Shown: piece after piece, positions 1-8,700 of the stretch
Layout: every line of letters starts with the position of its first letter
Position numbering within the stretch: the first letter of the stretch is position 1
Source of the DNA: Sphingobacterium sp. ML3W
Lineage (GTDB): Bacteria; Bacteroidota; Bacteroidia; Sphingobacteriales; Sphingobacteriaceae
Assembly: GCF_029542085.1 (NCBI RefSeq)
Contig: NZ_CP107036.1
Span: 4,526,001 to 4,590,000 of the forward strand
DNA length: 64,000 nucleotides
Direction: 5' to 3'
The notes under the pieces: model-generated
Told to the model about the DNA's origin: nothing
Seen by the model: the letters and a program-made list of their open reading frames with translations, nothing else
Database searches by the model: none
Made by a program: the position numbers and the translations under genes

Positions 1-574
1 AAAAATGAATGTAATTATATAATTTTTCTAAATAAGCAATTTCCGCAAGTGCGACCGGGACTTTTGCATATTCCCTTTTATTTTCAGGATTCTTTCGCAT
101 TGGAGGACCATTCTTTCGTGCAAGATGCAGTTCGCTTTTTGGGTCAACAAAATCCAGAAAGATCGTCGGTTCGGTCTTGGGGGACCGATCAGCACTACTG
201 GCGGAGGCCTTACTTTGTAAGTGCTTTAACAAGCCCAGCAATTCATCCACTTCAACGGGCTTGGACAGGAGACCATCAACATGCACTTTATAGCCCTTTA
301 AAGCATAATTATCAGCATATCCGGTGATAAAAACAAAATGAGAACAGTAACAGCGGATTCGCTCAATCGCGTCAAATCCCGAATATTCCGGCATCTCAAT
401 ATCGCAGAATATAATATAAACTTTCTCCTCCGCATTTAAAAAATACAATTCGGCATCTCTTACCGAGGTAAATTTACCATGTATCTGAAATAAGCCAAGC
501 TCTTCCAATACGGCGGCTGTATCCTCCAGTGCACCATACAGATCATCGATTATAACAACGGGAAATTTGCCCAT
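1..574 (-). CDS. LytTR-family response regulator, 3' end cut by window edge
   Basis: Translating the minus strand from the ATG at 574 gives an open frame to the window edge (about 191 codons). It begins MGKFPVVIIDD, the beta-1 strand with the acidic pair of a receiver domain. The phospho-acceptor region reads FCDIEMPEYSGFDAIERI, with Asp at about residue 58, and the Thr/Lys switch regions follow (FITGYAD, LLSKPVEVDELL). After a linker, the last visible residues (VALAEIAYLEKLYNYIH) fit the start of a LytTR DNA-binding domain, where a histidine kinase readout acts on transcription. The kinase partner is not in the window. The family call is firm for the receiver and good for LytTR, because only the first part of that domain is visible. 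Confidence 0.85.
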   Translation of the reverse strand, partial: MGKFPVVIIDDLYGALEDTAAVLEELGLFQIHGKFTSVRDAELYFLNAEEKVYIIFCDIEMPEYSGFDAIERIRCYCSHFVFITGYADNYALKGYKVHVDGLLSKPVEVDELLGLLKHLQSKASASSADRSPKTEPTIFLDFVDPKSELHLARKNGPPMRKNPENKREYAKVPVALAEIAYLEKLYNYIHF

Positions 575-712
575 AATAGGTTTATGTTGATTGATCACAA
601 AAATAGTTATAGCCGTAAAGTAAATAATTACATCGGTATAAACAAATAGTTAACCCCAAGTTATCCCTTGATTTTAACAATTTAAAGAAACAAACAAAAA
701 AACACTTATATC

Positions 713-925
713 ATGAAACAACCCAAGTTATTCAGCTATCTCATTTGCGCAGGCCCCTTTTTTGCGATGAATGTCACACCTAATCCCATCATGCCCGGGC
801 AGGAAATAAACAACAAAAATTACATACACCTGAAAACGGTGGAGAATCCCATTCAAGATGGACTATCTACCCGCTTATTCTTTCCCTCCTCACCCAAAGA
901 ACAGTTCACAAAACATTCGAAATAA
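713..925 (+). CDS. Small secreted peptide, first gene of the HTTM operon
   Basis: A 70-residue product that I do not recognise. It starts MKQPKLFSYLICAGPFFAMN, a short basic end then a hydrophobic stretch, which could be a signal peptide or anchor. The remainder is polar with no cysteine pair. It lies 23 bp before the ATG of the next gene and in the same direction as three more closely spaced genes, which is the main reason to keep it. By analogy with the Sdp killing-factor operon, where a peptide precursor is encoded with an SdpB membrane protein, it could be the exported peptide; this is inference only. It could also be a chance reading frame, since codon evidence is weak in 70 codons. Confidence 0.45.
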   Translation: MKQPKLFSYLICAGPFFAMNVTPNPIMPGQEINNKNYIHLKTVENPIQDGLSTRLFFPSSPKEQFTKHSK

Positions 926-948
926 CGACAGTTGCCTTATTGAAACCT

Positions 949-1452
949 ATGCTAAGACTGATTTTTGCCCTAGGCTGTGCCATACATTTCTGTATGGCAT
1001 CAGCCTACAATCTGCGGATCATTTTTAAACTTCCTGATCATTTGCCAGAAATATTCGAGTTCGCTTGCCTATATCAGGACCTCGCAGGCCTGAGTGGAGG
1101 CTATACTTTCTATGGCCCCAGCGTAGGAATGCAGATACAGCTTGAATATATCCAATATCAAAAGGGTAAAGCAACTCTGCTGAGCGAACCGCGCATACAA
1201 AGTGCTACCGGAATGCTCCGGCTCAACAGTTACCTGCAATTGGGTTCATCATTCGTTGACAGCAGTCAGTCTTATCTACAGGATCGGGCGCGTACATCAA
1301 TCAGTAATCTAACAGGCGGTCTGTCCGATATTGTGGCTGCCGACAGCATTTCATGTCGTTTAATAACGAAATATATACCAGCATTAGTTCAAAAAGGTGA
1401 GCCGCACCTTTCATCCCAGTACATCATTCTTTTTGAGTATATCAAAAATTAA
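949..1452 (+). CDS. Small partner protein of the HTTM membrane protein
   Basis: About 167 residues with an N-terminal hydrophobic segment (MLRLIFALGCAIHFCMASA) that may be a membrane anchor or signal. The motif YQDLAGLSGGYTFYGPSVG at about residues 45-60 resembles the short conserved stretch in proteins found beside HTTM genes in Bacteroidota, where a Tyr/Trp-rich segment precedes a Phe-(Ala/Gly)-Pro turn. No enzymatic motif is visible. The ATG at 949 is chosen; a TTG at 940 would add three residues. The stop at 1452 lies 4 bp before the ATG of the HTTM gene, so the two are very probably translationally coupled. The position matches that of SdpA in Sdp operons, but I see no clear SdpA signature. 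Confidence 0.7.
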   Translation: MLRLIFALGCAIHFCMASAYNLRIIFKLPDHLPEIFEFACLYQDLAGLSGGYTFYGPSVGMQIQLEYIQYQKGKATLLSEPRIQSATGMLRLNSYLQLGSSFVDSSQSYLQDRARTSISNLTGGLSDIVAADSISCRLITKYIPALVQKGEPHLSSQYIILFEYIKN

Positions 1453-1456
1453 GGTT

Positions 1457-2404
1457 ATGAACAAGGAAGAACAGCTAAGCACCGATACGATCCTACCTAT
1501 TATGTCTAGGGGACTGGGCCTGCTATTGGCCATAGACATGTGGCGGCTATGGCCAGACCTCAGTATGCTATTTGGCCAGGGTACTTTCCTGGAAGAGCAC
1601 AGCATTTCATGGCAGCAAAGACCAGATACACTATCCATCCACACCCTGATTTCCAATTTGCCGGAGTACACACTAGCCAGCCTAGAATGGATCCATTTCT
1701 TTGGCTTGCTGTACATCATCTGTGGGTTAGCCTTGTTTTTTGACCACTATCGCAGAGCCGCAATGCTGGGGCTCATTATATTGCATTATCTTTTTTTTAT
1801 CGCCAACTATACCTGGAGCTACGGAGCAGATTATCTCGCACAGACAGGTTTGTTTACCGGTTTCATATTCTGTTGTTTCGGAAGTCGTGGATTACGTCAC
1901 CAAAGATGGGCCAGACTTGGGTCCACAGTATTTAGGTTGCAGCTTACTGTCGTGTATTTTTTTGCCGGCTTGGGTAAAGCCATTGGCCCCACTTGGTGGA
2001 ATGGCGAAGCCATTTGGAAAGCCATACAGCAGCCCTTAAGCCCTGCATTAATCAGCATCCCGCAAGTCGCCCAGCAGTTTGCGACCATCTGGGCCGGACT
2101 AGGAATTGCCACATTGCTTTTAGAATTGGGATATGGATTGCTATGGATCAACGGCCGAGCCCGTATCTATATCAGTACCGGCATTATTTTAATGCATTTG
2201 GGTATTGCACTGACCATGGGGTTAATCCATTTTTCCTGTCTGATGATCTGGTACAACCTCTGTGCCTGGGATCATCCTCTCTTACATCGTATTGCCAAGC
2301 TAGTTATAAAACCTCTTGAGACCACCGAGCCAACGTTACAGGTGCGAACGGCGACAGCGGATCTCGATACAAGGGAAGGAGGTAATAACAAACACGTTAA
2401 ATAA
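1457..2404 (+). CDS. HTTM-domain (SdpB / gamma-carboxylase-like) multi-pass membrane protein
   Basis: A 315-residue polytopic protein with about seven hydrophobic segments. The N-terminal helix carries the IDMWRLWPDLSMLFG pattern and a central helix reads LQLTVVYFFAGLGKAIGPTW, the hallmark Tyr-Phe-x-Ala-Gly-x-x-Lys motif of HTTM proteins, followed by WWNGEAIW. HTTM domains are shared by vitamin K-dependent gamma-carboxylases and by SdpB, which matures the SdpC killing factor. The ATG at 1457 is preferred over an upstream alternative that would overlap the previous gene. The AraC regulator follows 17 bp downstream. The HTTM fold is confident; whether it acts on the small peptide encoded first in the operon is inference. 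Confidence 0.85.
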   Translation: MNKEEQLSTDTILPIMSRGLGLLLAIDMWRLWPDLSMLFGQGTFLEEHSISWQQRPDTLSIHTLISNLPEYTLASLEWIHFFGLLYIICGLALFFDHYRRAAMLGLIILHYLFFIANYTWSYGADYLAQTGLFTGFIFCCFGSRGLRHQRWARLGSTVFRLQLTVVYFFAGLGKAIGPTWWNGEAIWKAIQQPLSPALISIPQVAQQFATIWAGLGIATLLLELGYGLLWINGRARIYISTGIILMHLGIALTMGLIHFSCLMIWYNLCAWDHPLLHRIAKLVIKPLETTEPTLQVRTATADLDTREGGNNKHVK

Positions 2405-2421
2405 CCAAAAGCCAATTATTT

Positions 2422-3417
2422 ATGAAAAAAACATTCCATTTTAAGCTGCCGGAGGTCGGCACATTTTCTGATCAGGTAAAAGCCTTTTTGCCCAAGCTGG
2501 CCAATTCAGCGCTACAGCGGTATGAGGATTCAGGCATTCAGCTTGTCGAAGAATACATTGACTATCATAGCGTCATTTTTTACCGGTTGCAGGCCCATGT
2601 GCAAGTACCCAACAGGCTATCCATCGAAACGTGTAAGGCAGATTACCACCTGCTGTACAATCTCCATTCACCTACCGAAATCATACTTAAGCAAGCATCA
2701 GGTAACAGCCGGGCAGCGCTTCCCTCCCCATACGCCAGCTATATCTATCTTCCCAATGGGGCCCTCCATACAGACCTAGCCCCCGGCGAGTATCTGGTAT
2801 ATGGCGTTTTGGTCGACATAGGCTATATACGACCCGTCCTATACCAAGAGCGCCATTTTCTATCAGAATTCAGATCCGCCCATTTGCGAGATAAAGATCG
2901 GTTTTATCAGAGTGCCATCTGGCCTATCAAAGAGCGGACCCGCTATCAGCTGTCCCAGATTGAAACACGTTTTTTCAAGTATCATAAGGACAACGAAGCC
3001 CTGGCGGTCAAGCTCGTCTATGACCTGTACGATATTGCTATTTACAAAAATTTTGAGGGGCATGAAAAGATCAATCCGGATGAGCTGCTGGCCGAACGCG
3101 CCCTACAGCTGATCAGCGATCAGGTACTGCAGACCTTTAGCTACTGTTCTATCCGGGCCATTGCCGATGCGCTGGAGACGGACATCAGTAAACTGGGCAA
3201 AGTCTACAAGTCAACGTACGGTGAAACGCCAAAGCAGACCTGGAATAAGCTCTTGATCCAAAAGGCCAAAGATTTGTTGCTCATGGGGTATTCTGTCAAA
3301 GAGGTTTCCAATTATTGTGGCTATGGACATCAGCAAAATTTCTCGACTTTTTTCCAGAAGCAGACAGGAGTCCCCCCTGGGGACTACGGTAGCGATAAAA
3401 ATGGGGGTGACCGATAG
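2422..3417 (+). CDS. AraC-family transcriptional regulator
   Basis: A 331-residue protein whose C-terminal 100 residues form the double helix-turn-helix of AraC/XylS proteins. The first HTH is around CSIRAIADALETDISKLGKVY and the second around GYSVKEVSNYCGYGHQQNFS, followed by the typical FFQKQTGVPPGDY ending. The N-terminal 200 residues match no ligand domain that I recognise. It is the last gene of a four-gene operon with the HTTM membrane protein, so it probably senses a state connected with that system or controls its own operon. No paired operator was identified upstream of the first gene. Confidence 0.9.
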   Translation: MKKTFHFKLPEVGTFSDQVKAFLPKLANSALQRYEDSGIQLVEEYIDYHSVIFYRLQAHVQVPNRLSIETCKADYHLLYNLHSPTEIILKQASGNSRAALPSPYASYIYLPNGALHTDLAPGEYLVYGVLVDIGYIRPVLYQERHFLSEFRSAHLRDKDRFYQSAIWPIKERTRYQLSQIETRFFKYHKDNEALAVKLVYDLYDIAIYKNFEGHEKINPDELLAERALQLISDQVLQTFSYCSIRAIADALETDISKLGKVYKSTYGETPKQTWNKLLIQKAKDLLLMGYSVKEVSNYCGYGHQQNFSTFFQKQTGVPPGDYGSDKNGGDR

Positions 3418-3482
3418 CTATTGATCGAAAAATCATACAATGGCCAACCGAAAAGTCATACATCCATGGAAGATCGCTGCGG

Positions 3483-3490
3483 TAACTTTG
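3483..3490 (+). promoter_or_regulatory. Bacteroidota -7 box upstream of the small exported protein
   Basis: TAACTTTG is an exact match to the Bacteroidota -7 consensus TAnnTTTG. No convincing -33 TTG lies 19-21 bp upstream. Transcription from here would give a leader of about 115 nt before the ATG at 3613. Confidence 0.35.
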
Positions 3491-3612
3491 GTATGAGATA
3501 ACAGATCGGCTGGGCTCGGGCAGTACCGGCCGGTCAATAGGGAACAACTCCACGGCTGATTCAGGAGGATAATAAGGATAGGTAAATTTTTTAAAATTAT
3601 AAACATAGAAAC

Positions 3613-4041
3613 ATGAACAAAGTAGTAAAAAGAATCATCGGCACCATGAGCATTGGTGTTATGACATTAGGAATTTCAATGGGTGCAAATGCCCAAAGTA
3701 TTAAAAATGAAAAAGAGGTCAAAGCGGATAAGGAAGTTAAGGCCAGCAAAGAAACAAAGCTTGTACTTGCAAATCAGACATGGTATTTTACAGGGTCTTC
3801 GAGCGATAATCCGACAACTCCAAGCCTTTATACGACAACGCCGCATTCAGATGGCTGCCCTACTCCATTACAGCGAATTTGTACTATTGAGGCTCCAGAT
3901 AATGGCAGTGGACAACCGGATATGTCAGCACCGGTGTTGCCGGGTAAGACAGTTGCTGATCAAATCAACGATGCTAAGGACTCTCTAAACACATCAAGTC
4001 CACAAACAAATGAAACCGTTAGCAGTTTCCGAAAAAATTAA
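3613..4041 (+). CDS. Small exported protein with a two-cysteine motif
   Basis: A 142-residue product with a clear signal peptide ending in the cleavage motif ANAQ near residue 27. A Lys/Glu-rich linker follows, then the sequence LANQTWYFTGSSSDNP and a cysteine pair (CPTPLQRIC) at about residues 80-88. The C-terminus is polar, with many Ser, Asn and Thr. Short exported proteins of this layout (signal, WYFTG-like segment, two cysteines) are common in Bacteroidota and some are filed as DUF6520; I cannot confirm the family. It is convergent with the SusD gene and is separated from it by a strong shared hairpin. The function is unknown. Confidence 0.75.
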   Translation: MNKVVKRIIGTMSIGVMTLGISMGANAQSIKNEKEVKADKEVKASKETKLVLANQTWYFTGSSSDNPTTPSLYTTTPHSDGCPTPLQRICTIEAPDNGSGQPDMSAPVLPGKTVADQINDAKDSLNTSSPQTNETVSSFRKN

Positions 4042-4054
4042 ATGCCGAACAAAT

Positions 4055-4079
4055 AGGGCTATCCACCTTGGATGGCCCT
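4055..4079. terminator. Bidirectional hairpin between convergent genes
   Basis: A ten-base stem (AGGGCTATCC paired with GGATGGCCCT, one wobble) with the loop ACCTT. It is flanked by T-containing tails on both strands. It lies 14 bp after the small exported gene and about 60 bp after the end of susD. Confidence 0.75.
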
Positions 4080-4142
4080 ATGCTATTTTAGTTACATCCT
4101 TCAGTCCGTGCATTCAGTCTACTTCAACCATTGACATTATCT

Positions 4143-5519
4143 TTATCTCAGGTTCTGAGGAATCTGACTTTGGAGAATAACTTCCTGAGGTATGGGGAGA
4201 CAAAACCTAGGATCATTAGCAGGTAATACAAAAAGTTTCATCTCCCCATTGACAAGCAAATCGCGCTTCAAGACTATCCCCCTATTATCCAAGGCATTTA
4301 ATCGTCTAATGTCCATCCATCTCACCCCTCTCATCAGCATCTCTTTCCTCCTTTCATCCAAAATTAAAGCTAACAGTTTATGTTTGTTACTTTCCAATTG
4401 AATACCATATGATTTATCCTTCCAGCGATTTGACAGCAGCTGATCCAAATAGTTTGCCGCTTCTTCCATTGCGCCTCTCCTGGTCAAGCATTCAGCTTTA
4501 GTCAGATAAAGCTCTGGCGTAGCAAAACCGCCAAAGTAAGATACCGCGGTATTGGCATAATATCCTCTGAATGATATTTGGTTTGATGAATTCACCGAAA
4601 AAAACAATGATTTCCTTAAGTCTAAGGCATCGTACATGGCATACAAGTCATTGCTTATAAAGGAATAATCAGGATAAATCAATTGATAGCTTTGTCCAGT
4701 TTCGGCATAATATATAAGCTCAGGATTCTTAGTATTAAATGGCTGCGCGCTCTCAGCGGCTACAGTTTTGTAATCCAAAAGATCGTCCGTAATTCTCAGG
4801 GCTTTATCGGTAAATGACTCTGCCGAAAGGTAATCACCCATCGCCAGATAAGTTCGCGCCAAGGCCATAAAAGCCGCAGCTTTGCTTGGTCTTGATATGA
4901 ATTTGCTTCTGTTATCCAGATTATCTGCTGCTTTTTTAAGGTCATCAATAATTTGCTGATAGGTATCATTAAGATTACTACGCTGGATTTTTTCTGCCAA
5001 GTCTGCTTCAAATTTTAAGGGCAGGCCAAGTTCCTGTTTTGCCGTAAGCGAATTATAGGGTTGACAAAAAATCTGGGCAAGTAAAAACAGTTGATATCCT
5101 CTTATGAAGTGTGCCTCACCATACAGTTCTTGATAAAGTTGTGGGTTAGTATTTGGCACTCTCTCTAACGCGTTCAACACTGCATTCGCCATCATAATAG
5201 CTTTATATGGCGTCATCCACGATGCCAAATCCGTTGCATTCACATCTGCGCTCCAAATATAAATCTCCTGCAGATATGGAGGGACGACACCATATTGGTC
5301 AGCGGAGACATAATAATCATCTGTCCCTGTTTCCAATAGTCCAGGCAGGTTTCTATTGAGATCACCTTCATTGTCAAGCAGCGCTCTCAGGTCATTCAAT
5401 GTTTCGGCGACCGAAACCGAATAGTCAGCTTTTTCTTCTAAATATTTACCACATGATATTATGCATAGCATGCATATACTACAAAGAAGTAATCGAGAAA
5501 TGTAAAATGATTTTTTCAT
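4143..5519 (-). CDS. SusD/RagB-family outer-membrane substrate-binding lipoprotein
   Basis: A 458-residue lipoprotein. The signal ends in a lipobox (IISC, Cys at about 22). The tetratricopeptide-rich SusD body has the typical patterns FIRGYQLFLLAQIFCQPYN and AAFMALARTYLAMGDYLSAE. The C-terminal half carries YLTKAECLTRRGAMEEA and the DERRKEMLMRGVRWMDIRRL signature. SusD proteins cap the SusC channel on the cell surface and capture the ligand. The gene begins 1 bp after the susC stop. No glycoside hydrolase or peptidase is nearby, so the ligand cannot be guessed from the neighbours. The length is ordinary for short SusD proteins. Confidence 0.95.
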   Translation of the reverse strand: MKKSFYISRLLLCSICMLCIISCGKYLEEKADYSVSVAETLNDLRALLDNEGDLNRNLPGLLETGTDDYYVSADQYGVVPPYLQEIYIWSADVNATDLASWMTPYKAIMMANAVLNALERVPNTNPQLYQELYGEAHFIRGYQLFLLAQIFCQPYNSLTAKQELGLPLKFEADLAEKIQRSNLNDTYQQIIDDLKKAADNLDNRSKFISRPSKAAAFMALARTYLAMGDYLSAESFTDKALRITDDLLDYKTVAAESAQPFNTKNPELIYYAETGQSYQLIYPDYSFISNDLYAMYDALDLRKSLFFSVNSSNQISFRGYYANTAVSYFGGFATPELYLTKAECLTRRGAMEEAANYLDQLLSNRWKDKSYGIQLESNKHKLLALILDERRKEMLMRGVRWMDIRRLNALDNRGIVLKRDLLVNGEMKLFVLPANDPRFCLPIPQEVILQSQIPQNLR

Positions 5520-5520
5520 A

Positions 5521-8500
5521 TTAAAATTGCATATTTAATCCAACAGAATATGTTCTGGCAGGAGGCATAAATGAATAGTCCGGATCCAAAGGCGTATTTG
5601 CTTTTTTCCAGAGGATACCCATATTATAAGCATTCAGATTCAAGCGTATATTTTTGAGATAGCGCATATTTTTAATTTTTAAATCATAGCTAAACTGCAC
5701 ATCCTGTAAGCGGATTAAATCTCCTCTCAAAATATTCGGTTCAGCATTGGCATAAAAACTATCACGCGAAGAATTAGCCGGATAGATCAAGGATGGAACA
5801 GTAGTCTTCAATTCGTCACCAGGCTGCTGCCATCTCAATTCATAATCAGCATGAGTTGCCCAAGAATTAAAAAGATTAGCATACATTATCGTAGATTTTT
5901 GAAAATAATGTCCTCCTTTATACAAGATGTTGAATGAGAATCCAAAATCTTTATATTGCAATGCGTGTCTAAATGAACCATAAAATACGGGTAATCCCGT
6001 GCCATAATAACGTAGTTCACGATTAGGTACATTTAATAATTTGCTATAATCTTTCGAAGTCTCATTATCCAATATTCCAAGAGGATCACCTGTCAGCCCA
6101 TCTAGACCTTCAAACTTATAGGCAAAAACAGGGTACAGGCTGTATCCCTCCATAGGGCGATTTGTTGTTCCTGAATTCGATACGAGAGCAGGCGAAGTAT
6201 ACTTGCCACCATTGTACTTATCTACGTTATTCTTATTATATGAAAAAAGGAATTGTCCATTCCATTTAAAATCACCATGTAAAATCTGGCTGCCCAACTG
6301 AAAATCAACACCTTTAGAACTCAATTTACCTACATTCCTTTCTAAATTTGTAAAACCATGCGTTGGGTCGATATTATCTGCAGCAAGTAAATCTGTTGAG
6401 ACCTTCTTATAATATTCGAGGGAAAACGTCAACCTTTGTTTCCACAGCGAGAAAGAGAGCCCGTAATTTGTCTGTTGCACCTGCTCCCATTTTAGCTTCG
6501 AATTCGCCAATGAACTGACGCGAGCATAGGGCTGATTAGCAATCCAGTATGAAACTGCCTTTGCGTTAGAAATTAACGGATAAAGAGCAGTATTACCCCC
6601 AACATTTCCGCCAAAACCATAGGTGAATGACACCTTCATATTATCCAGGAAAGTTAAATCCGCCAAAAAATGCTCCTTGTTTACGAGCCATGCACCTCCA
6701 ACAGACCATAATGGATTCCATCGGTTATTGGTTTGTTTACCAAAATTATTAGACGCATCCTGTCTGGCTGAAGCATTTAAGATATAGCGATCCATCAAGG
6801 TATAGGCTCCATTAAAATACAAGGAAATAAAACGATTGTTTCTTTTACTAAATTGGTCGAGATAAGGAATATTTTGTAAGCCAAAATAATTCCGATAAGT
6901 CTGCAGTGAATTCGAATAGTTAACGGGGCGTGATAACTGTGTATTCGGATCAAAACCATATACACGCGAACCTTTGGTATTTGCCAATCGATCAGAAAGC
7001 TCTCCGCCTAGTAGAAACACCAGGTCATGCAGCCCCCATTTTTTGGAATAGTCGACTTGTACCCTTGCCTTATGGCTAGTCATCTGGCCAATATTAAAAT
7101 CGACAATTTGTCCTTTAGGCAGATTATTTACCAACTTCCCTGCGTCTTGAACCGTAAATTTATTATATAGATCTCTAAAATAATATGCGTTTTCTGTATA
7201 GATCGTTTTATTATCGGCCGTTTCATTCTCATAATTATATAATGCCGAAAGCCTCCATCCATTTCCTATTATATAATTAAACTGCATATCAAATGCCATA
7301 TATTTAGCATCTCTGTCCACCTGAATAGCATCTGCTTCTTGCAAAGGCCTGAAAGTCCAATCCAAGAGGTTTCCATTGCCTACTGTGTCGAGAAATACGG
7401 GATTATATTGATAAGCAATCGGCAGCGCTGTGCCATCATCGGTAAACAATGAAGCATAAGGATACAAGTTTGATTTTCCACCGGAGATGCTAATCGGGTA
7501 GCTAGGATTATAGCCCCGATTCTTTCCTAAGGTTTTGGTATAAGTAAGACCAGGCGTGATATTGAGCTTTTCCCCTATTTTAAACTGGGTACTCCATCGC
7601 AAATTCAATTGATCTGTTTGATTCCCCTTAGCTGCTGGAAGAGTCATTTTATATCCCAATCCAATTCGAGTCAGTGCTTTTTCAGTTCCAAAACTATAGC
7701 CCATATTCAATTGATTATTCACTGACATGCGATAGAAGCCATCCAGCAACTGATCTCTATAATCTGTCTTTCGATATTGATCAATGGCTTTGGAAGCCTC
7801 TTCCTGAGATATTTCTCCTTTAGCAACACGATTTAACAACAATACAACGGGAGAGAACACAATATTCCTGTTATTTACATTTTGAAGTGACGCTTTATAG
7901 AAGCCTTTTTCAAACAACATCATTTCGACATCAATAAAATCGCTGCTATTCATCGTTGGTTGATAAGCAATGTTTGGTTTTTGTGTGAGCGAATAATCCC
8001 ATGATACATCCAACTTATTAGCAATATTTGGCTTTTTGAGATTAATCACAATGACACCATTACCAGCTCTTGCCCCATAAATAGAGGTTGCTGCTGCATC
8101 TTTCAAAATGGAAATTGACGCTACTTCATTTGGGTTTATATTGTTAATATCACCTTCAAAAGGAAAATTATCTACGACAATCAATGGTTTTGATAATATT
8201 GAACTGAACGATCCCAATCCGCGGATATTGAGCTGTGCGTTTCCCGACCTATTGTCATACTGAAGGCCGGTAGCAAGTCCTTCCATTTGCTGCAATACAC
8301 TCCAGGAAGTTCTCTTTGTCAGCAGTTCCCTGTCCAGCTGCACGATACTGCCGGTAGCCCGTTCTTTTGGCAACCATTGATAGCCCGTGTTGACCAATAC
8401 TTCTTGCAGCACATTCGTCTTATTCTTTAATTTAAACTTCGTACTACCATCAATTTTATAAATCACCGTGTCAAGATGTTGGTATGATTGGTGTTTAATT

Positions 8501-8700
8501 ACAATTGATATAGGAAGAACATTAACAGGTATGCTGAATTGACCATATTGATCCGAACTCGTTATTGAATTATTTTGTTTTGCGAGAATGGTTGCATTGG
8601 GAATCACATTTCCCATTTCATCGCTAATAACTCCCTTAAGAATGTCCTGCGCACTTACCCCCAATGGCAAGCAAAAGAACAATACGAAATACCATTTCAT
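5521..8700 (-). CDS. SusC/RagA-family TonB-linked outer-membrane transporter
   Basis: A 1059-residue protein with a signal peptide, an N-terminal carboxypeptidase-like regulatory domain (about residues 18-90), a plug domain with the SusC signature (KPLIVVDNFPF, then NPNEVASISILKDAAATSIY and GARAGNGVIVI at about 170-220) and a 22-strand barrel ending in the outer-membrane sorting residue Phe (GLNMQF). It imports a ligand captured by the SusD partner, driven by TonB. Its ATG overlaps the stop of the upstream TlpA-like gene by ATGA, so the two are translationally coupled. There is no N-terminal secretin/TonB-short domain of the FecA type and no sigma/anti-sigma pair next to it. Confidence 0.96.
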   Translation of the reverse strand: MKWYFVLFFCLPLGVSAQDILKGVISDEMGNVIPNATILAKQNNSITSSDQYGQFSIPVNVLPISIVIKHQSYQHLDTVIYKIDGSTKFKLKNKTNVLQEVLVNTGYQWLPKERATGSIVQLDRELLTKRTSWSVLQQMEGLATGLQYDNRSGNAQLNIRGLGSFSSILSKPLIVVDNFPFEGDINNINPNEVASISILKDAAATSIYGARAGNGVIVINLKKPNIANKLDVSWDYSLTQKPNIAYQPTMNSSDFIDVEMMLFEKGFYKASLQNVNNRNIVFSPVVLLLNRVAKGEISQEEASKAIDQYRKTDYRDQLLDGFYRMSVNNQLNMGYSFGTEKALTRIGLGYKMTLPAAKGNQTDQLNLRWSTQFKIGEKLNITPGLTYTKTLGKNRGYNPSYPISISGGKSNLYPYASLFTDDGTALPIAYQYNPVFLDTVGNGNLLDWTFRPLQEADAIQVDRDAKYMAFDMQFNYIIGNGWRLSALYNYENETADNKTIYTENAYYFRDLYNKFTVQDAGKLVNNLPKGQIVDFNIGQMTSHKARVQVDYSKKWGLHDLVFLLGGELSDRLANTKGSRVYGFDPNTQLSRPVNYSNSLQTYRNYFGLQNIPYLDQFSKRNNRFISLYFNGAYTLMDRYILNASARQDASNNFGKQTNNRWNPLWSVGGAWLVNKEHFLADLTFLDNMKVSFTYGFGGNVGGNTALYPLISNAKAVSYWIANQPYARVSSLANSKLKWEQVQQTNYGLSFSLWKQRLTFSLEYYKKVSTDLLAADNIDPTHGFTNLERNVGKLSSKGVDFQLGSQILHGDFKWNGQFLFSYNKNNVDKYNGGKYTSPALVSNSGTTNRPMEGYSLYPVFAYKFEGLDGLTGDPLGILDNETSKDYSKLLNVPNRELRYYGTGLPVFYGSFRHALQYKDFGFSFNILYKGGHYFQKSTIMYANLFNSWATHADYELRWQQPGDELKTTVPSLIYPANSSRDSFYANAEPNILRGDLIRLQDVQFSYDLKIKNMRYLKNIRLNLNAYNMGILWKKANTPLDPDYSFMPPARTYSVGLNMQF

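Noticed and set aside
940..948. TTG at 940 as the start of the HTTM partner gene
   Set aside because: The ATG at 949 leaves a complete hydrophobic N-terminus, and the three extra residues add nothing recognisable.
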